64,000 bases of DNA from Zasmidium citrigriseum (Eukaryota > Ascomycota > Dothideomycetes > Mycosphaerellales > Mycosphaerellaceae). Both the position numbers and the translations under genes were made by a program. Of this stretch, positions 8,570 to 19,657 are shown in pieces; the first letter of the stretch is position 1; each line of letters opens with the position of its first letter. The stretch is taken from contig NHNW01000012.1 in assembly GCA_002786025.1 (NCBI GenBank), forward strand, positions 868,001-932,000. Reading direction: 5' to 3'. Below the pieces are notes generated by a model, which had not been told where the DNA came from, did no database searches, and worked only from the letters and a program-made list of their open reading frames with translations.

Positions 8570-10653
8570 ATGCCTATGTAAGTGGAATGTACCACCACCA
8601 GTCGCATAGACTGACACTCCCTCCAAGGCTCAAAGACCCCTCGAAAAAATACCGCAAGTTCAAACCGCTGAACTTGCCCGACCGACAGTGGCCCTCCAAG
8701 AGCCTCGACAAAGTCCCCAGATGGCTAGCGACAGACCTAAGAGATGGCAACCAGTCCCTGGTAGACCCCATGGACGGGGAGCAGAAGTGGAGGTACTTTC
8801 AGATGCTGGTGAAGCTGGGATACAAAGAGATTGAAGTCTCATACCCTTCCTCGGGAGCCACGGACTACGACTTCACGCGGAGACTGGTGACGACGCCGGG
8901 CATTGTGCCGGATGATGTGTGGATTCAGGTCTTGTCGCCTTGCCGGAAAGAGCTCATTCGACGGACAGTGGACAGCTTGAAGGGCGCCAAGAAGGCGATT
9001 CTACATCTTTACCTTGCGACGAGTCCGTGCTTCCAGCAGATTGTGTTCAACATGAACAATGAGCAATCCAAGGCCCTGGCTGTGGAATGCACGAAATACG
9101 CCCGATCGATCACCAAGGACGACCCGAACTCTGGTGTGGAGGAATGGTGCTACGAGTTCTCGCCGGAGACATTCTCGGACACAGACCCAGAGTTCGTGAT
9201 TGAGATATGCGAGGCTGTAAAGGCCGCGTGGGAACCTACGAAGGAGAGACCTATCATTTTCAACCTGCCCGCTACAGTCGAGATGTCCACGCCCAATGTG
9301 TACGCTGATCAGATCGAATACTTCTGCAAGAACATCACGGAGCGCGAGAAGATTTCAGTATCCTTACATCCACACAACGACAGAGGATGCGCCGTGGCTG
9401 CAGCAGAGTTGGCACAAATGGCTGGCGCAGACAGAGTAGAAGGAACTCTGTTCGGCAATGGCGAGCGAACTGGCAATGTCGACCTGGTCACTTTGGCTCT
9501 GAACCTTTATACCCAGGGCATCCACCCAGGAATCGACTTCTCCGACCTCAACAGCGTGATTGACGTTGTCGAGAAGAGCAACAAGATTCCAGTCCATCAA
9601 CGCGCACCATACGGAGGATCTCTGGTTGTATGCGCATTTTCTGGATCGCATCAAGACGCGATCAAGAAGGGCTTCAATGTACGAGATGCCCAGAACGCCG
9701 GTCCTGAGGATCCATGGGTTGTGCCATATCTCCCTCTTGATCCACAAGATATCGGCAGAACATACGAAGCGGTCATTCGTGTCAATAGCCAGTCCGGAAA
9801 GGGAGGTGTTGCATGGATCATTAAGCGTACCTTGGAATTGGATCTCCCTCGTGGTCTCCAAGTCGCCTTCTCCAAGATTGTGCAACGGGAGACTGACATG
9901 CTGGGCCGCGAGCTGTTAGCAAACGAGATCAAGGACTTGTTCGTGGAGTCTTACCATCTGAACCGCAACCCACGCTTCGCCCTGATCGACTACGACATCA
10001 CAACAGATCGATCATCCTCCCCAGCTCCACCTGCCGAGGCAGGCAAGAGCGCCTCAAACAGAAACCTGCGCAGAAAATTCAAGGGTGTCATCGAAATCGA
10101 CGGCCAGGAGCACCGAGTCGAGGGCATTGGAAATGGTGCTCTCTCTGCTCTGGCCAACGCCCTGAACAATCTCGGCATCGACATCGACATCGCAGACTAC
10201 AAAGAGCATGCCATCGAGAGACAAGTAGGAAAAGGCCGCGACACACAAGCCGCCACATACATCGAATGTACAGCATCGAACTCGCACCAAAAGGTCTGGG
10301 GCGTCGGCATCCACGAAGACGTGGTCCAGTCGTCTCTGTTCGCTTTGCTTGGAGCAGCATCATCGGTGAGTTGAGCAATGCCGTGACCCGGCAAACCCCG
10401 GCAATTGATGGTAAATCAATGCCAATGGCTGCGATGCTAATTATAATCGTAGTTCTTGTCTAGCAGGCCCACTACGCCCGTGCCGTTCCGACCCAAGCGT
10501 TCCAATACCCAGAATCTGGATGTCGGCGGACCAGATCTCGGCGAGCAGAAGCACCAGCTCAATGGCGCGCCACAGAGTGCCCCCGACGCTGGGTCGCATA
10601 TCGTGGCCAACCTCGAGGCTAAAGTCAATGGGGGTGAGACAACGGAGAAATAG
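8570..10653 (+). CDS. LEU4: 2-isopropylmalate synthase (leucine biosynthesis)
   Basis: Three exons, 8570-8577, 8628-10365 and 10453-10653, with 50- and 87-nt introns; product 648 residues. The first exon has only 8 coding bases and splices to give MPMLKDPSKKYRKF. A reading that starts inside intron 1 gives a spurious N-terminus. The enzyme condenses acetyl-CoA with 2-ketoisovalerate, the first committed step of leucine synthesis, mainly in mitochondria. LATDLRDGNQSL near residue 40 holds the metal-binding Asp, SLHPHNDRGCAVA holds the HxH metal ligands, and GTLFGNGERTGNVDL is the second family signature. The C-terminal part, from about residue 480, is the leucine-binding regulatory domain (VEGIGNGALSALANALNNLG). 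Exon 3 continues FLSSRPTTPVPFRP and ends GGETTEK. I chose the first acceptor (CGTAG) because it keeps the frame; a second AG lies 11 bases on and would shift it. Confidence 0.93.
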
Positions 10654-10969
10654 GTGACTGGGTGCCGGCGTTTGAGACGGCTTCGAATCAAAAAATAAAA
10701 AAGCATGTAGGCATATAATTGGATGGGGAAGCTTTGATGAGGCTATGATCGTCTCTTTTACCTCTCTTTGAATAGATTGTGGAGGTGGCCGATGTGATGT
10801 CGTATTCCGCACGTGCGTAGGAATGGAACTTGCCGTACAGACGCCATATTGCTTTCTTGAGTTCCTTAGCAGCATGTGCTGAGGAGGTTTGCCGAGCAGT
10901 TCTGATGAAGATCACCTGGTCGTAGTCGTTCTGCACGCTCTAACGGCACCTGCCGAAGACATCGTCACG
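10654..10969. other. Convergent intergenic region
   Basis: 316 bp between the stop codons of the isopropylmalate synthase (plus) and the amidase (minus). An A-rich stretch with AATAAA-like sequence near 10,690 could serve polyadenylation of the first gene. No gene is seen. Confidence 0.45.
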
Positions 10970-12765
10970 TTACAACTTGCTTTCCCTTCCCCCGGTAGTG
11001 CGAAGAGGTTGCAACGCAGCGTCGATGAGACCCATTGCCTCGACGAGCCTCCGCTCGGTCAAACGAGGTGTCACCACTTGCACACTCAAAGGACTGTCCA
11101 AGTAGATCTTCTTGTCGACTTTGGTCCATAGCTCCCTGTTGATCTTGTCCCAGCCGTTCAATGGCTTGTCTGTCGGCAATTGGCCCTCGAGATCTTCGTT
11201 CTGGAATCGACGGACGGGGACCACACCGCTGGGGACGTCGAGGAGGTTGAAGCAACCCGTGTAGTTTGCCGTGTTCCATCTGTCGATTGGTGGGATGGGG
11301 TGCGGTGCTACGGGGCAGATCAGAGCATCGAGGGTTCTGTCGCCGATTTGGGCTTCGCTTGCGTCGGTGAGCCAGTAGCCACCGCTTTCCTTCCAGACCT
11401 GGAGGAAGGCAGTTTGCAATTCGGTCCTATCCGCCTGCAGCTTTCGTACCTCATCCACAGATTTCTGCGGTCGACGTGTTAAGCGACCCTGCAACCACGG
11501 AGAAAGTGGCTCTCCTGTAGTAGCCATAAGGTCGAACCAATCATTGGACCCATTAACGGATACGATGCCGTTGAAGGTCTTCAAGCACTTGGACAGGATT
11601 GGCGAGATATCGACGTCAACGACCTCAATGGCACGTGCGCGAAGGGTCTGAGCGACTTGCTCCATGAGCGTTTCGATTGGCGGTAGGGGCTTGACGTGCC
11701 CGTCTGTCCGGACGATACCAACACGAAGTGGCTTCTGCTTCGTATTGAGTAGCGCTTGCTGGTCCCAGCCCTGCGCAAATACATCGGGGTCGAACGACTC
11801 GGGATCGCCGTTGGCAATGGCTTGCAGAAACATCGTGCAGTCTCTGGTGCTTGTTGCTAGAGGCCCTGCCGTTGCTTCTATTCCAATCTTGCTGCTTCCT
11901 GGCTTCACACCGCCCTCTTGGCCGGCGTAGGGCACGCGACCGTGGGATGGTTTGACGCCGTAGAGGTTATTGCAGGCGGCTGGTATGCGAATGGAACCTA
12001 TTGGGCAAGTTACGATAGTCAGCCCACGCTCAGTCTCATACGAATGGTCTTGCCAACGGCTTTCCTACCGCCAACGTCTGTCCCCACACCCAGAATAGAT
12101 CCTCTGAACGCCAGCAATGCTCCCTCGCCACCTGAGCTTCCACCCGCGGTTAATTTGGGCTGAGCTGGATTGATCGTACGCCCAAATACGTTGTTATGCG
12201 AGTCCAGTGCCATCATCGTCAACGGTACGTTCGTCTTGCAGTAAAGCACGGCCCCCAGAGACAAGAGTTGATCCACGAGCGCCGAGTTGGTGGCTGCAGG
12301 TTTGAAGCATAGGCCCGCGACGCCTACCGAGCTGTCGTAGCCACGCACTTTGAACGTGTCTTTGAGACTGATTGGAAGGCCATGGAGCGGTCCCGTTGGC
12401 TTGCCAGTCTTTTGAAGCTGGGCGTCGAGCTCTTTGGCACGAGCAACGGCATCGTCGAAGAAGATCTCGGTCAAGCAGTTCGAGACCTGCTGGGCAATGG
12501 CGGCTCGTTTGCAGAAGGCGGTCACGACCTGCTCGCTCTTCAAGGAGCCTTTGGCGAGCTCAGCCAGAAGACCAGTGGCATCGTAGTTCTCCGTGATCTT
12601 GAGCTCTTGCTCGGTGAGAAGGCCGCATTGACGAGGAATGTCGAGAGAGTTCGCCGCGTACGAGGAGGCTGGCTCTCTAAGCAGCCACTCTCGCGGGATG
12701 CGTGAGGCTCGCTCCTGCTGCTTGCGGGAGGCAATGGCCTGCCATGAGGAAGTCGAGGCCGCCAT
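10970..12765 (-). CDS. Amidase-signature hydrolase with peroxisomal SKL tail
   Basis: Two exons, 12765-12069 and 11997-10970, across a 71-nt intron; product 574 residues. The ATG at 12765 is used; the frame extends 15 bases further, only to a GTG. It is a member of the amidase-signature family (acetamidase/AmdS and fatty-acid-amide-hydrolase relatives), which hydrolyse carboxamides to acid and amine or ammonia. The catalytic Lys lies in LPISLKDTFKVRG, the cis-Ser in LTAGGSSGGEGALLA, and the nucleophile Ser in GTDVGGSIRIPA. The intron falls within the Gly codon just before that Ser, so unspliced RNA cannot make an active enzyme. The C-terminus is GGRESKL, a PTS1 peroxisomal signal. A CCGAGG motif lies at 12859-12864, 94 bases upstream of the ATG. 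The substrate is not evident; a fatty-acid amide degraded in peroxisomes is one possibility. Confidence 0.88.
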
Positions 12766-15700
12766 GTTCGTCAATGCCACGTGCGGTGTGTATCCGCATC
12801 AACGACGGCATACCTCACCATCCTGGTCGCCGTGCGGTGCGATAGAGTTGGAGCTTGGCCGAGGTTAGCATAGAGCTCTCTCGGATAAACACTCAATCAA
12901 CGTGCGCGAAGCCCGCAGACTGGAAGCGAGGAAGGATGCCGCCGCTGGCTGCAACGGGCGAAAGTTAATTGATCGAACAACTCTAACACGGTTTTGTGCT
13001 GGACGTCTTTGGGCATCGGTCTGCTTGTAGCATAGGCTGTATGCACGATGTTCTTGGCCTGCATCACTTCTGTGTCCACAATAAAGTGGTATTTGATTGT
13101 TGACTGTTGATTGGACTTCCTTTACGTGAGCGGTCTGCTGCGAGCGACGATTCGCCCATCGGGCAAGTGGAGCGTCGCGACCGTTTGTGCAAGTGTAGAC
13201 GAAGGAGCGGGCTTTTCCCAAGTACCGGCTTGGAAGGGTCTCCGCGAGACCATGCTGCTCGTCTGATCAGTAGGGAGTCGGTGTGTTAAACCCTTCGGTG
13301 GCGATATGCAGCTAGCACCGCCTCACTTTCGGTGCAACGTAGCAAACAAAAGTGTGCCCTCAACCAGCTACTGACTCCTCCATTTGGACTATCCAATATT
13401 TGATGTAGCATGTACGAGGTGGGATGACTCGTCCTGTCAGGGAAGCAATAGGATATTTCCTATGCAGGAACAGTAGGACCAGACTTCCTTCGCTGATCTC
13501 CGAGAAAGGACTGAGGCTGTGCTGCGATTGCCGCCACAAGAAAGTGATGCGACTCGCTGGCGAGATGTCGCCAGGGATCCGCTGACAGCAGTGCAGTGTC
13601 ACCCTGTCCGGCACATCTGGTCCTGAAAGCGAGAAACTTTGAAGCGCATTTTTTCTAGCGGACCCTGGCCATGTCGCAAGGACATTATTGTTCTATCCCA
13701 TGTCCCTGGTGGCAGGCTAGGAGAGGAGTAGTAGGGCAATTGCCAGAAACAATCATAACTTTTCGCACTGCTCGGTCTCGTACTCGGGTCAACCGGGATG
13801 CCCTCAATCTCATCTTCAAGTTGCTCGGCTAGTCGCGAATAACTTCGGTTGTAGCCAGCGAGGTGGATGACATTTGAGATGGTGACCAGATCCACCGGTG
13901 CACGAGATATCGGGTGCCGATGCCGTGAAGAGCGAAAGCCCCGTCTTAGTCTGGAGGTTTTGTTTGAGCCGAACTGTGCCGCAGAAAGAAGGTGGATGAT
14001 GTAGATGAAGTGCGGTTTAGTGATGGCATCATGCTCCTCGGAGAACCCACAGTGGATTCAGAAGGACCCTGCAGCGCGATGCACTGTCGATCTGCGGATA
14101 TTGAAGCCTCTTGTGTTTTCGACACTCCAGAGGATCGCGACTAGTGGAGCGTGATCAATAGTAGATAGTTACAGCAGCTGGACGCGCGGTCATCAGTCAC
14201 AAGGAGCATTAAAGATGAGTACTCCAGCGTTTGCGTAGTCATCGGACTGTCAGCGTGGCCGATTAAAAAAATATACCCATGCGTTCGCTATAGGGCGTTA
14301 GCGCCACAGGGCCTTCCGGAGACAAGGGTGGTCGGCGGCGGTGGTGGAGGTGAAGAAACGCTCGGCAGCGCCAAGCAGCATGGATGTCACATTCTTCGGC
14401 CACTCGATGCTCCGGAGGGGTCTCTCTTTGTAAAAACACACGGTCGGCAGGCCGGGCGCTGGCGATGGGTCTTTGCTGTGGTCTCATATGCAGGTGATTA
14501 ACGTCCGCTGGCGTGGAAATCCTTCCCGCTAGACGAGCGCGCATGCAGCGAGAGCTATTTTGAGCGCGAGCAGAGGTTCGCTCGAGGCTGTGTCGGGACT
14601 AGTGGCAACGGTTGAGTGAATCTTTTGTAGTCACTTGCCGGAGGCGGTTTTCGTGCGTCCCCGGGGCTGCTCTTCACGGCGGCGCGCGCGAGGACTACTG
14701 GAAGCAGATCGTCGAGAATACGGTATCTATCTGGGTGTCGACCGCCAAAAGTAAGTTGGTTGTCTCAGAAGTCGATGCGCTGGTCGCCGCTCCCTCCTCG
14801 GTCACACAGCGAGCTTCCTGCTTGTTCGACGTCACGGAGCGGCACCGTTACCACGACCCGTGCCAGCCATCCATCCCTCGATGCGCTCAGCCGCTGGCGT
14901 GGCGATTACTCCATTGAACGCTGCTCGACAGGTCGAGTCTCCGCGTCCAGAACAGCGTCTGACGGGAGGCGTGATCCGGATCTTCCACGGCAGGATGCTT
15001 GCTCACCAAGGCAACCATGTGTATCCAGACGAATGGGCACGACGACGACAGGCCGCCACGCTCACGGGCGGGGGGTATGGATGTAGGGCAGAGGCGTCGT
15101 TACAGCAAACGGTCGCCGCCAAGCCGTTATGCAGTGTCAGTGAAAGTTCCCAGAAGCGTAGTGCTCCCACGCGAGCAGCAGTAGTGGCCGCACCGGCGGG
15201 CCTGCCGCATCTATCGCATCTGAATCTACCGTGCAACATCCGCGCCGGCGCTGCAACAGGCGTTTGGCGTGGAGACGCCTTTGGAGGTGTAGAATAGCAG
15301 CAGCTCGTGGTTTCTGCCCAGCGCAAAAGGTGGCCGGCTAGGCGGTGCCGCCGCCGGCGACGTTCCTCGCGGCGCGCGGAGCGCTGGCAGACCAGGTAGA
15401 GGACGACACACGACACTACTGGCCACGCAGCGAGTAGCAGCGCATGAATCGCCTTCTGCCCGATTTCCCTGGGGCGACGTTAACAGGCCCAAAATAGAGC
15501 GGCTACCAGCCCACTCCGGCAAGGCGCCCGCGAAGCGCATCCGCGGTCTGGGAGACTTCTGCAACGTCCACCACCAGTGCACACAACCACGAGAGACAGC
15601 CACAGCACCCAGATCTCGCCGCGCTGCTGGCTGCCCGCCGGACTGAGGGCACGATGGCTGTCTGGCGGCCACCGCACCTGTGCCCGGTCGCCGTCGGATG

Positions 15701-16647
15701 CTGACCGTGCTCAGCCTCGTTGTGGGACACGGCGAGCCGAACAGGATGCCCGCGGACTTGACTCTGGCCTGCTGCTCGCGGGCCCTTTCCCAGCGAGGGC
15801 CTGCAGATCTGGACGACTAATCAAGACTGCCATTGCTGGGTGGTGGTGGCAGGCGGCCCCGTCACTCCAGGCGGGCGTGCAGCCTGCCATGCCATGGCCC
15901 GTCCGGCGGTGGAAGAAGATCGGTAGTAGCGTGCACATGTCGCATGGACAGCCACCTGCACAGGCTCAGGCACAGGCACGCTCTGCCAGACGGCTGCAGA
16001 CCAGGCTCCGTCTGGCCATCCGTCAGCTAGTGAGTGCCCCAAGCGCTGCTGACGGCGAGGTGGGTGTGCGCACGGCGAAAGCTTCTTTTCCGCACTTGCA
16101 CTGGATGGCGACCAGGTGCCTTCGGCTGCAAAAAGATGTCATAACACGAGGAGGGAACAGGGTGCGTCTGCCCGCCTAGCACCCCTTTGAGTTTGGCCCA
16201 GCGCTCTTCTATTTCGAGGTCTGCGACTGCATCTTTCCTCGTCAGGCACGTTACCACTCTTCGATCGACCTGTCTGCCCGACGTGTTATTAGCTCAGCTG
16301 CCTCGCACGCTGCTGCTTGCTGCCAGTACATAGAGCTTCCCGATCGTTCTCCATCGGGTGCAGAGTTTGGAAGGGTATTGCATTCACTCGCTTGGTCACT
16401 CCACATTCGCTCACGCCTTTCGCTTTCCTCGCTACTCGTCCGGCCTATATCCCTCACACTCGCTTTCGACGACTACGCCTCGCTGCTCTCGAACCAACTT
16501 CCCCCCAACGACGCCAGAGCCAGGCTTAGCATCCTTCAGCTCTCCAGTCTCCACGCTGTGCCTGGACACACTGAACACCAACGTCGATCTCCACCAAGGA
16601 ACCGCTCGGCTATCTAGTCTTTCCTCACCGGGGCACTGCTCGACGAG
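12766..16647. other. 3.9 kb without a convincing gene
   Basis: The stretch between the amidase start and the zinc-cluster regulator start. About 14.3-16.1 kb is noticeably GC-rich and throws up chance open frames on both strands (for example 15,577-16,179 plus and 15,226-15,672 minus). These are Arg/Ala/Pro-rich, lack known motifs and overlap one another. A 98-codon minus frame at 13,599-13,895 also has no recognisable domain. The part nearest 16.6 kb is pyrimidine-rich and is probably the promoter and 5' leader of the regulator. No tRNA, repeat or transposon is seen. Confidence 0.5.
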
Positions 16648-18344
16648 ATGGCAGGCCAAGGCACTGGACCCTCTCGACGAAGCCACACGAAAAGCCGTAA
16701 AGGCTGCAAGACTTGCAAACGACGACATATTCGCTGCGACGAAACCTTCCCGCAATGGTGAGTCTTGACTGTTCCGATTTCACTTGATCAGGCTAATCCT
16801 CCTACAGCCGCAACTGCACTAAGCACCAGGTACGATGCGACTACATGGAGAGTGTTGGATCAGATGTAGAGGGCCAGTCAAGTCCAGAGCAACCGCCGCT
16901 GGTGTTCACCCCGAGTACCGAGAGTCGGATAGATCTCTGGCAGCAGACGGGTAGCTTTCCCTATCCCGGGCTCCAAGTATTCCCACCGCCGCAGACACAC
17001 GAGTACTCGAAGAACGAGCTCCGATTGATCCACCATCTGTCCTCGATTTCGAACGATCTCATGCTCAAAGGCACCACCAACCTCACAATATGGACACAAA
17101 AGGTGCCCAAGTTCCTGAGTATCGCTGCTTCCTATCCATACGTTATGCACGCGCTGCTCTCATTCTCGGCGAACCATCTGGCCTGGAGCCGCTCTTCCAA
17201 TGAGACTAGGAATCTCCACATTCAACATGGCACGATTGCACTACGCGGCCTGCATGAAGCCATTGGGAGCTTCTCACATGCTAACGCAGACGCGGTCTTG
17301 GCCGCATCCCTTCTCTTGCTTTGGCAAGCCACAGACTGGTACGTCGAAATCCTACACTTCTAGACCCAGCTAACACTTCTCAGGCGAAGCTGGTCCTCTC
17401 TCCGCGCAGGTATTCAGTCCGTCCTTTCAGCGATGCAGTCTTGGAAACACGAATCGATATTCGCCGAATACATTAACGACGAAGACCTGATTGTCGGCCC
17501 ATATGGTTCAGCCCGCCAGACAGCAGTGCCAGAGCCGGAACGACATTCGATTCTAGGGAACGCGATCCAATCTCTCCAACAGTTGCAAAGATTTCTGGGC
17601 GGGCATGAGTCTGAGGCGTATTGGATAGGTCAACTGCTCCAATACATGCAGCGTCTGCAGGCGTCGGCACCGGCTCAAACACCAGATGAGCAGTTCAGTC
17701 ACCTCTACCTCTTGAGGAAGTGGCTCTTCTGGGTACCAGTCTTGTTGTTGCAACGGCAAGGTGGTCAAGGACCTGCGATGCTGACCCTGGCATACCTTTA
17801 CGCAACATCTCTTGCCCTCGAGCCGTTATATCCGGACTTCGGCTCTGCGTTCTGTGCAAGAATAGCTCTGGCCCCACTGGAAACGATCATCAATGTCACA
17901 GACGCGATGCAGTCCCAACGAGCGATGGATCAAAACTCCATCGAGATTGCATCCCTCATGCAATTTCCACGACAGATGGCGATCAACTTCAGAAGCAGGA
18001 TGGCAGAGAATTCACAAGGAGGCTTCAAGCAGGAAGCGAGAATGTACAGTGTCAACCCCGAGACGTTGAACTACACGAGCATTGGAAACTTGAGCCCGGC
18101 GTTCGCACCTTCCCCATTGCACAGCACCGCGGCACAGGCACAGGCGCAGGCCACCCAATCACCCTATCTCGAAGTCCCCATCTCCCAATCGGGCTTCACA
18201 TACGGAACGCAAAGCTGGGGGGCGATGCCTTCACCAGGCTTTCCTCCACAATCATTCACAGGACAAGATGATCAGTTCTACGGCTACTCCTTGAGCGGCT
18301 TTCGAGGCGGCGGGTTCGTAACACCACAACCAATTTGGACATGA
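16648..18344 (+). CDS. Zn2Cys6 transcription factor
   Basis: Three exons, 16648-16757, 16808-17338 and 17384-18344, with 50- and 45-nt introns; product 533 residues. The first intron splits the codon of the fourth cysteine. After splicing residues about 14-50 read KSRKGCKTCKRRHIRCDETF then PQCRNCTKHQVRCDYME, a complete C-x2-C-x6-C-x6-C-x2-C-x6-C binuclear zinc cluster placed at the N-terminus. The body contains LRLIHHLSSISNDLMLKGTT and VMHALLSFSANHLAWSRSSN. Across the second junction comes LLLLWQATDWRSWSSLRAG, the pattern of the Upc2-like sterol-uptake group of fungal regulators. A Gln/Ala repeat (AQAQAQATQ) and a Gly/Pro/aromatic-rich tail follow and may be an activation region. It is a nuclear DNA-binding regulator; targets are unknown, and the Upc2-like label is family resemblance only. 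Confidence 0.9.
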
Positions 18345-19657
18345 GGCCTGGACCAGACGCTAAGCGAATATTCCAGGACTCCTTCAAACGATCCATCCGA
18401 GGCAGGTCCCTCAAACTACCAACAACATCAACACCCTCCATTCTAGCCGCCTGTCACCATCTACCTCGAGCGCAGCGCAACCTGAACGTCCCTGGCCGGG
18501 CCTGGTCGAGCGGGCGCCGAATCTTTAATCCTCCCGCGATCAAGCGAAAGAGACACCTTGCGAATAAGTACCTTGTTTTCTGGACATATGCGAACTGCGA
18601 TTTCTTGTAATCTGCAACGGCCTCTTTGATGAACGACGAAGAAGATACAATCCCTACGGCATGCATTGCGGGAAGGAAACGGCTTTGAACATAACGACTC
18701 TCCTTAATCTATTGGGCGTGGGAAAGGAAAATCGAACAGATCAGTCAGCAATGGCAGAATCTACGACTCTGTGACGACCTGCATTTTGTGGGCGAGGGAA
18801 AGGCGAAAAAGTGCGTGTGCTTTGTTCAATGGGAGCGGGAGTTTTGTGTATTTTCGGCGAACGGGCAGCGAGTTGTCTGATTTCAGCGTTTGTGATATCG
18901 ACTGTGCGAGAGCGAAGAGCGAGACGAAGAAGAGAAGGAGGACCAAGAGAGATTGCGTATCCCCAAACCGCAAGCATGCACTCCCACCAATCCAAGAATG
19001 TACGATACAGTTGTTTAGCGAGCGAAGCAAGAGCGCCTCAGGCAGAGGAGTACGGACGTACAGAGAGTTCCAATAGTTGCCCAGCCTCCCAACCACCAAC
19101 CACGCGGGAACAATGTGCTCGTCTTCCTCTTTCGATATAGCATGTCCACGCTATGGACGCGCGTCTGGAGTTGCTTTTTCCATTTCGATGCTGCTGCTGC
19201 TGCACCTTACGTACGGTAGGCCAGACGAGGTCAGTCGCCTTTATGCTGCCAAGCAAACGCCTGCAATCCCTTCGTCTGAAGAGAGAAGGAGGATGGAGGA
19301 ATGGCTGCCTGACCCGACTTGCAGCATGCAAGCAGAAAGGAAGGAACATGAACTACTGCGAGAAACAAGAGACACACAAACGACCAAAATGTCCACAAGG
19401 TGGATTTTGCCTTCTTGGTTTTTCCCACACCGTGCGTCTGAGCCGCAGCACGCGGTTCCTTTTCTTGGGAGCTGGGGTCTCGTATTGATGCAGGTGCCAA
19501 AATCGAACGGGGCCTCTTGTATGGCCGGATAAACTTGGCGAGGGTTTTCACCCTCCTCGTGTTGCTATCAATGGCATTTCTCGCCGTTTGCACTGTCTGC
19601 TTCTCTCCTGCCCATTCGTTCCTGTCTTGCTTTCTTTGGATCTGCAGACTCATTCAA
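18345..19657. other. Convergent intergenic region, no gene seen
   Basis: 1.3 kb between the stop of the zinc-cluster regulator (plus) and the stop of the adenine deaminase (minus). Short open frames here have no recognisable domain. It presumably holds both 3' untranslated regions. Confidence 0.5.

Noticed and set aside
9364..9885. 173-codon frame antisense to isopropylmalate synthase
   Set aside because: Shadow of a conserved coding exon with no motif of its own.
12766..12780. Longer amidase start at a GTG
   Set aside because: Eukaryotic genes start at ATG; the first in-frame ATG is at 12765. The same reasoning moved the regulator start to 6346 and the deaminase start to 21114.
13599..13895. 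98-codon minus-strand frame
   Set aside because: No recognisable domain, no neighbouring exon and weak start context.
15577..16179. 200-codon plus-strand frame in GC-rich DNA
   Set aside because: Arg/Ala/Pro-rich with no domain, overlapped by equally open minus frames; typical of chance openness in GC-rich non-coding DNA.
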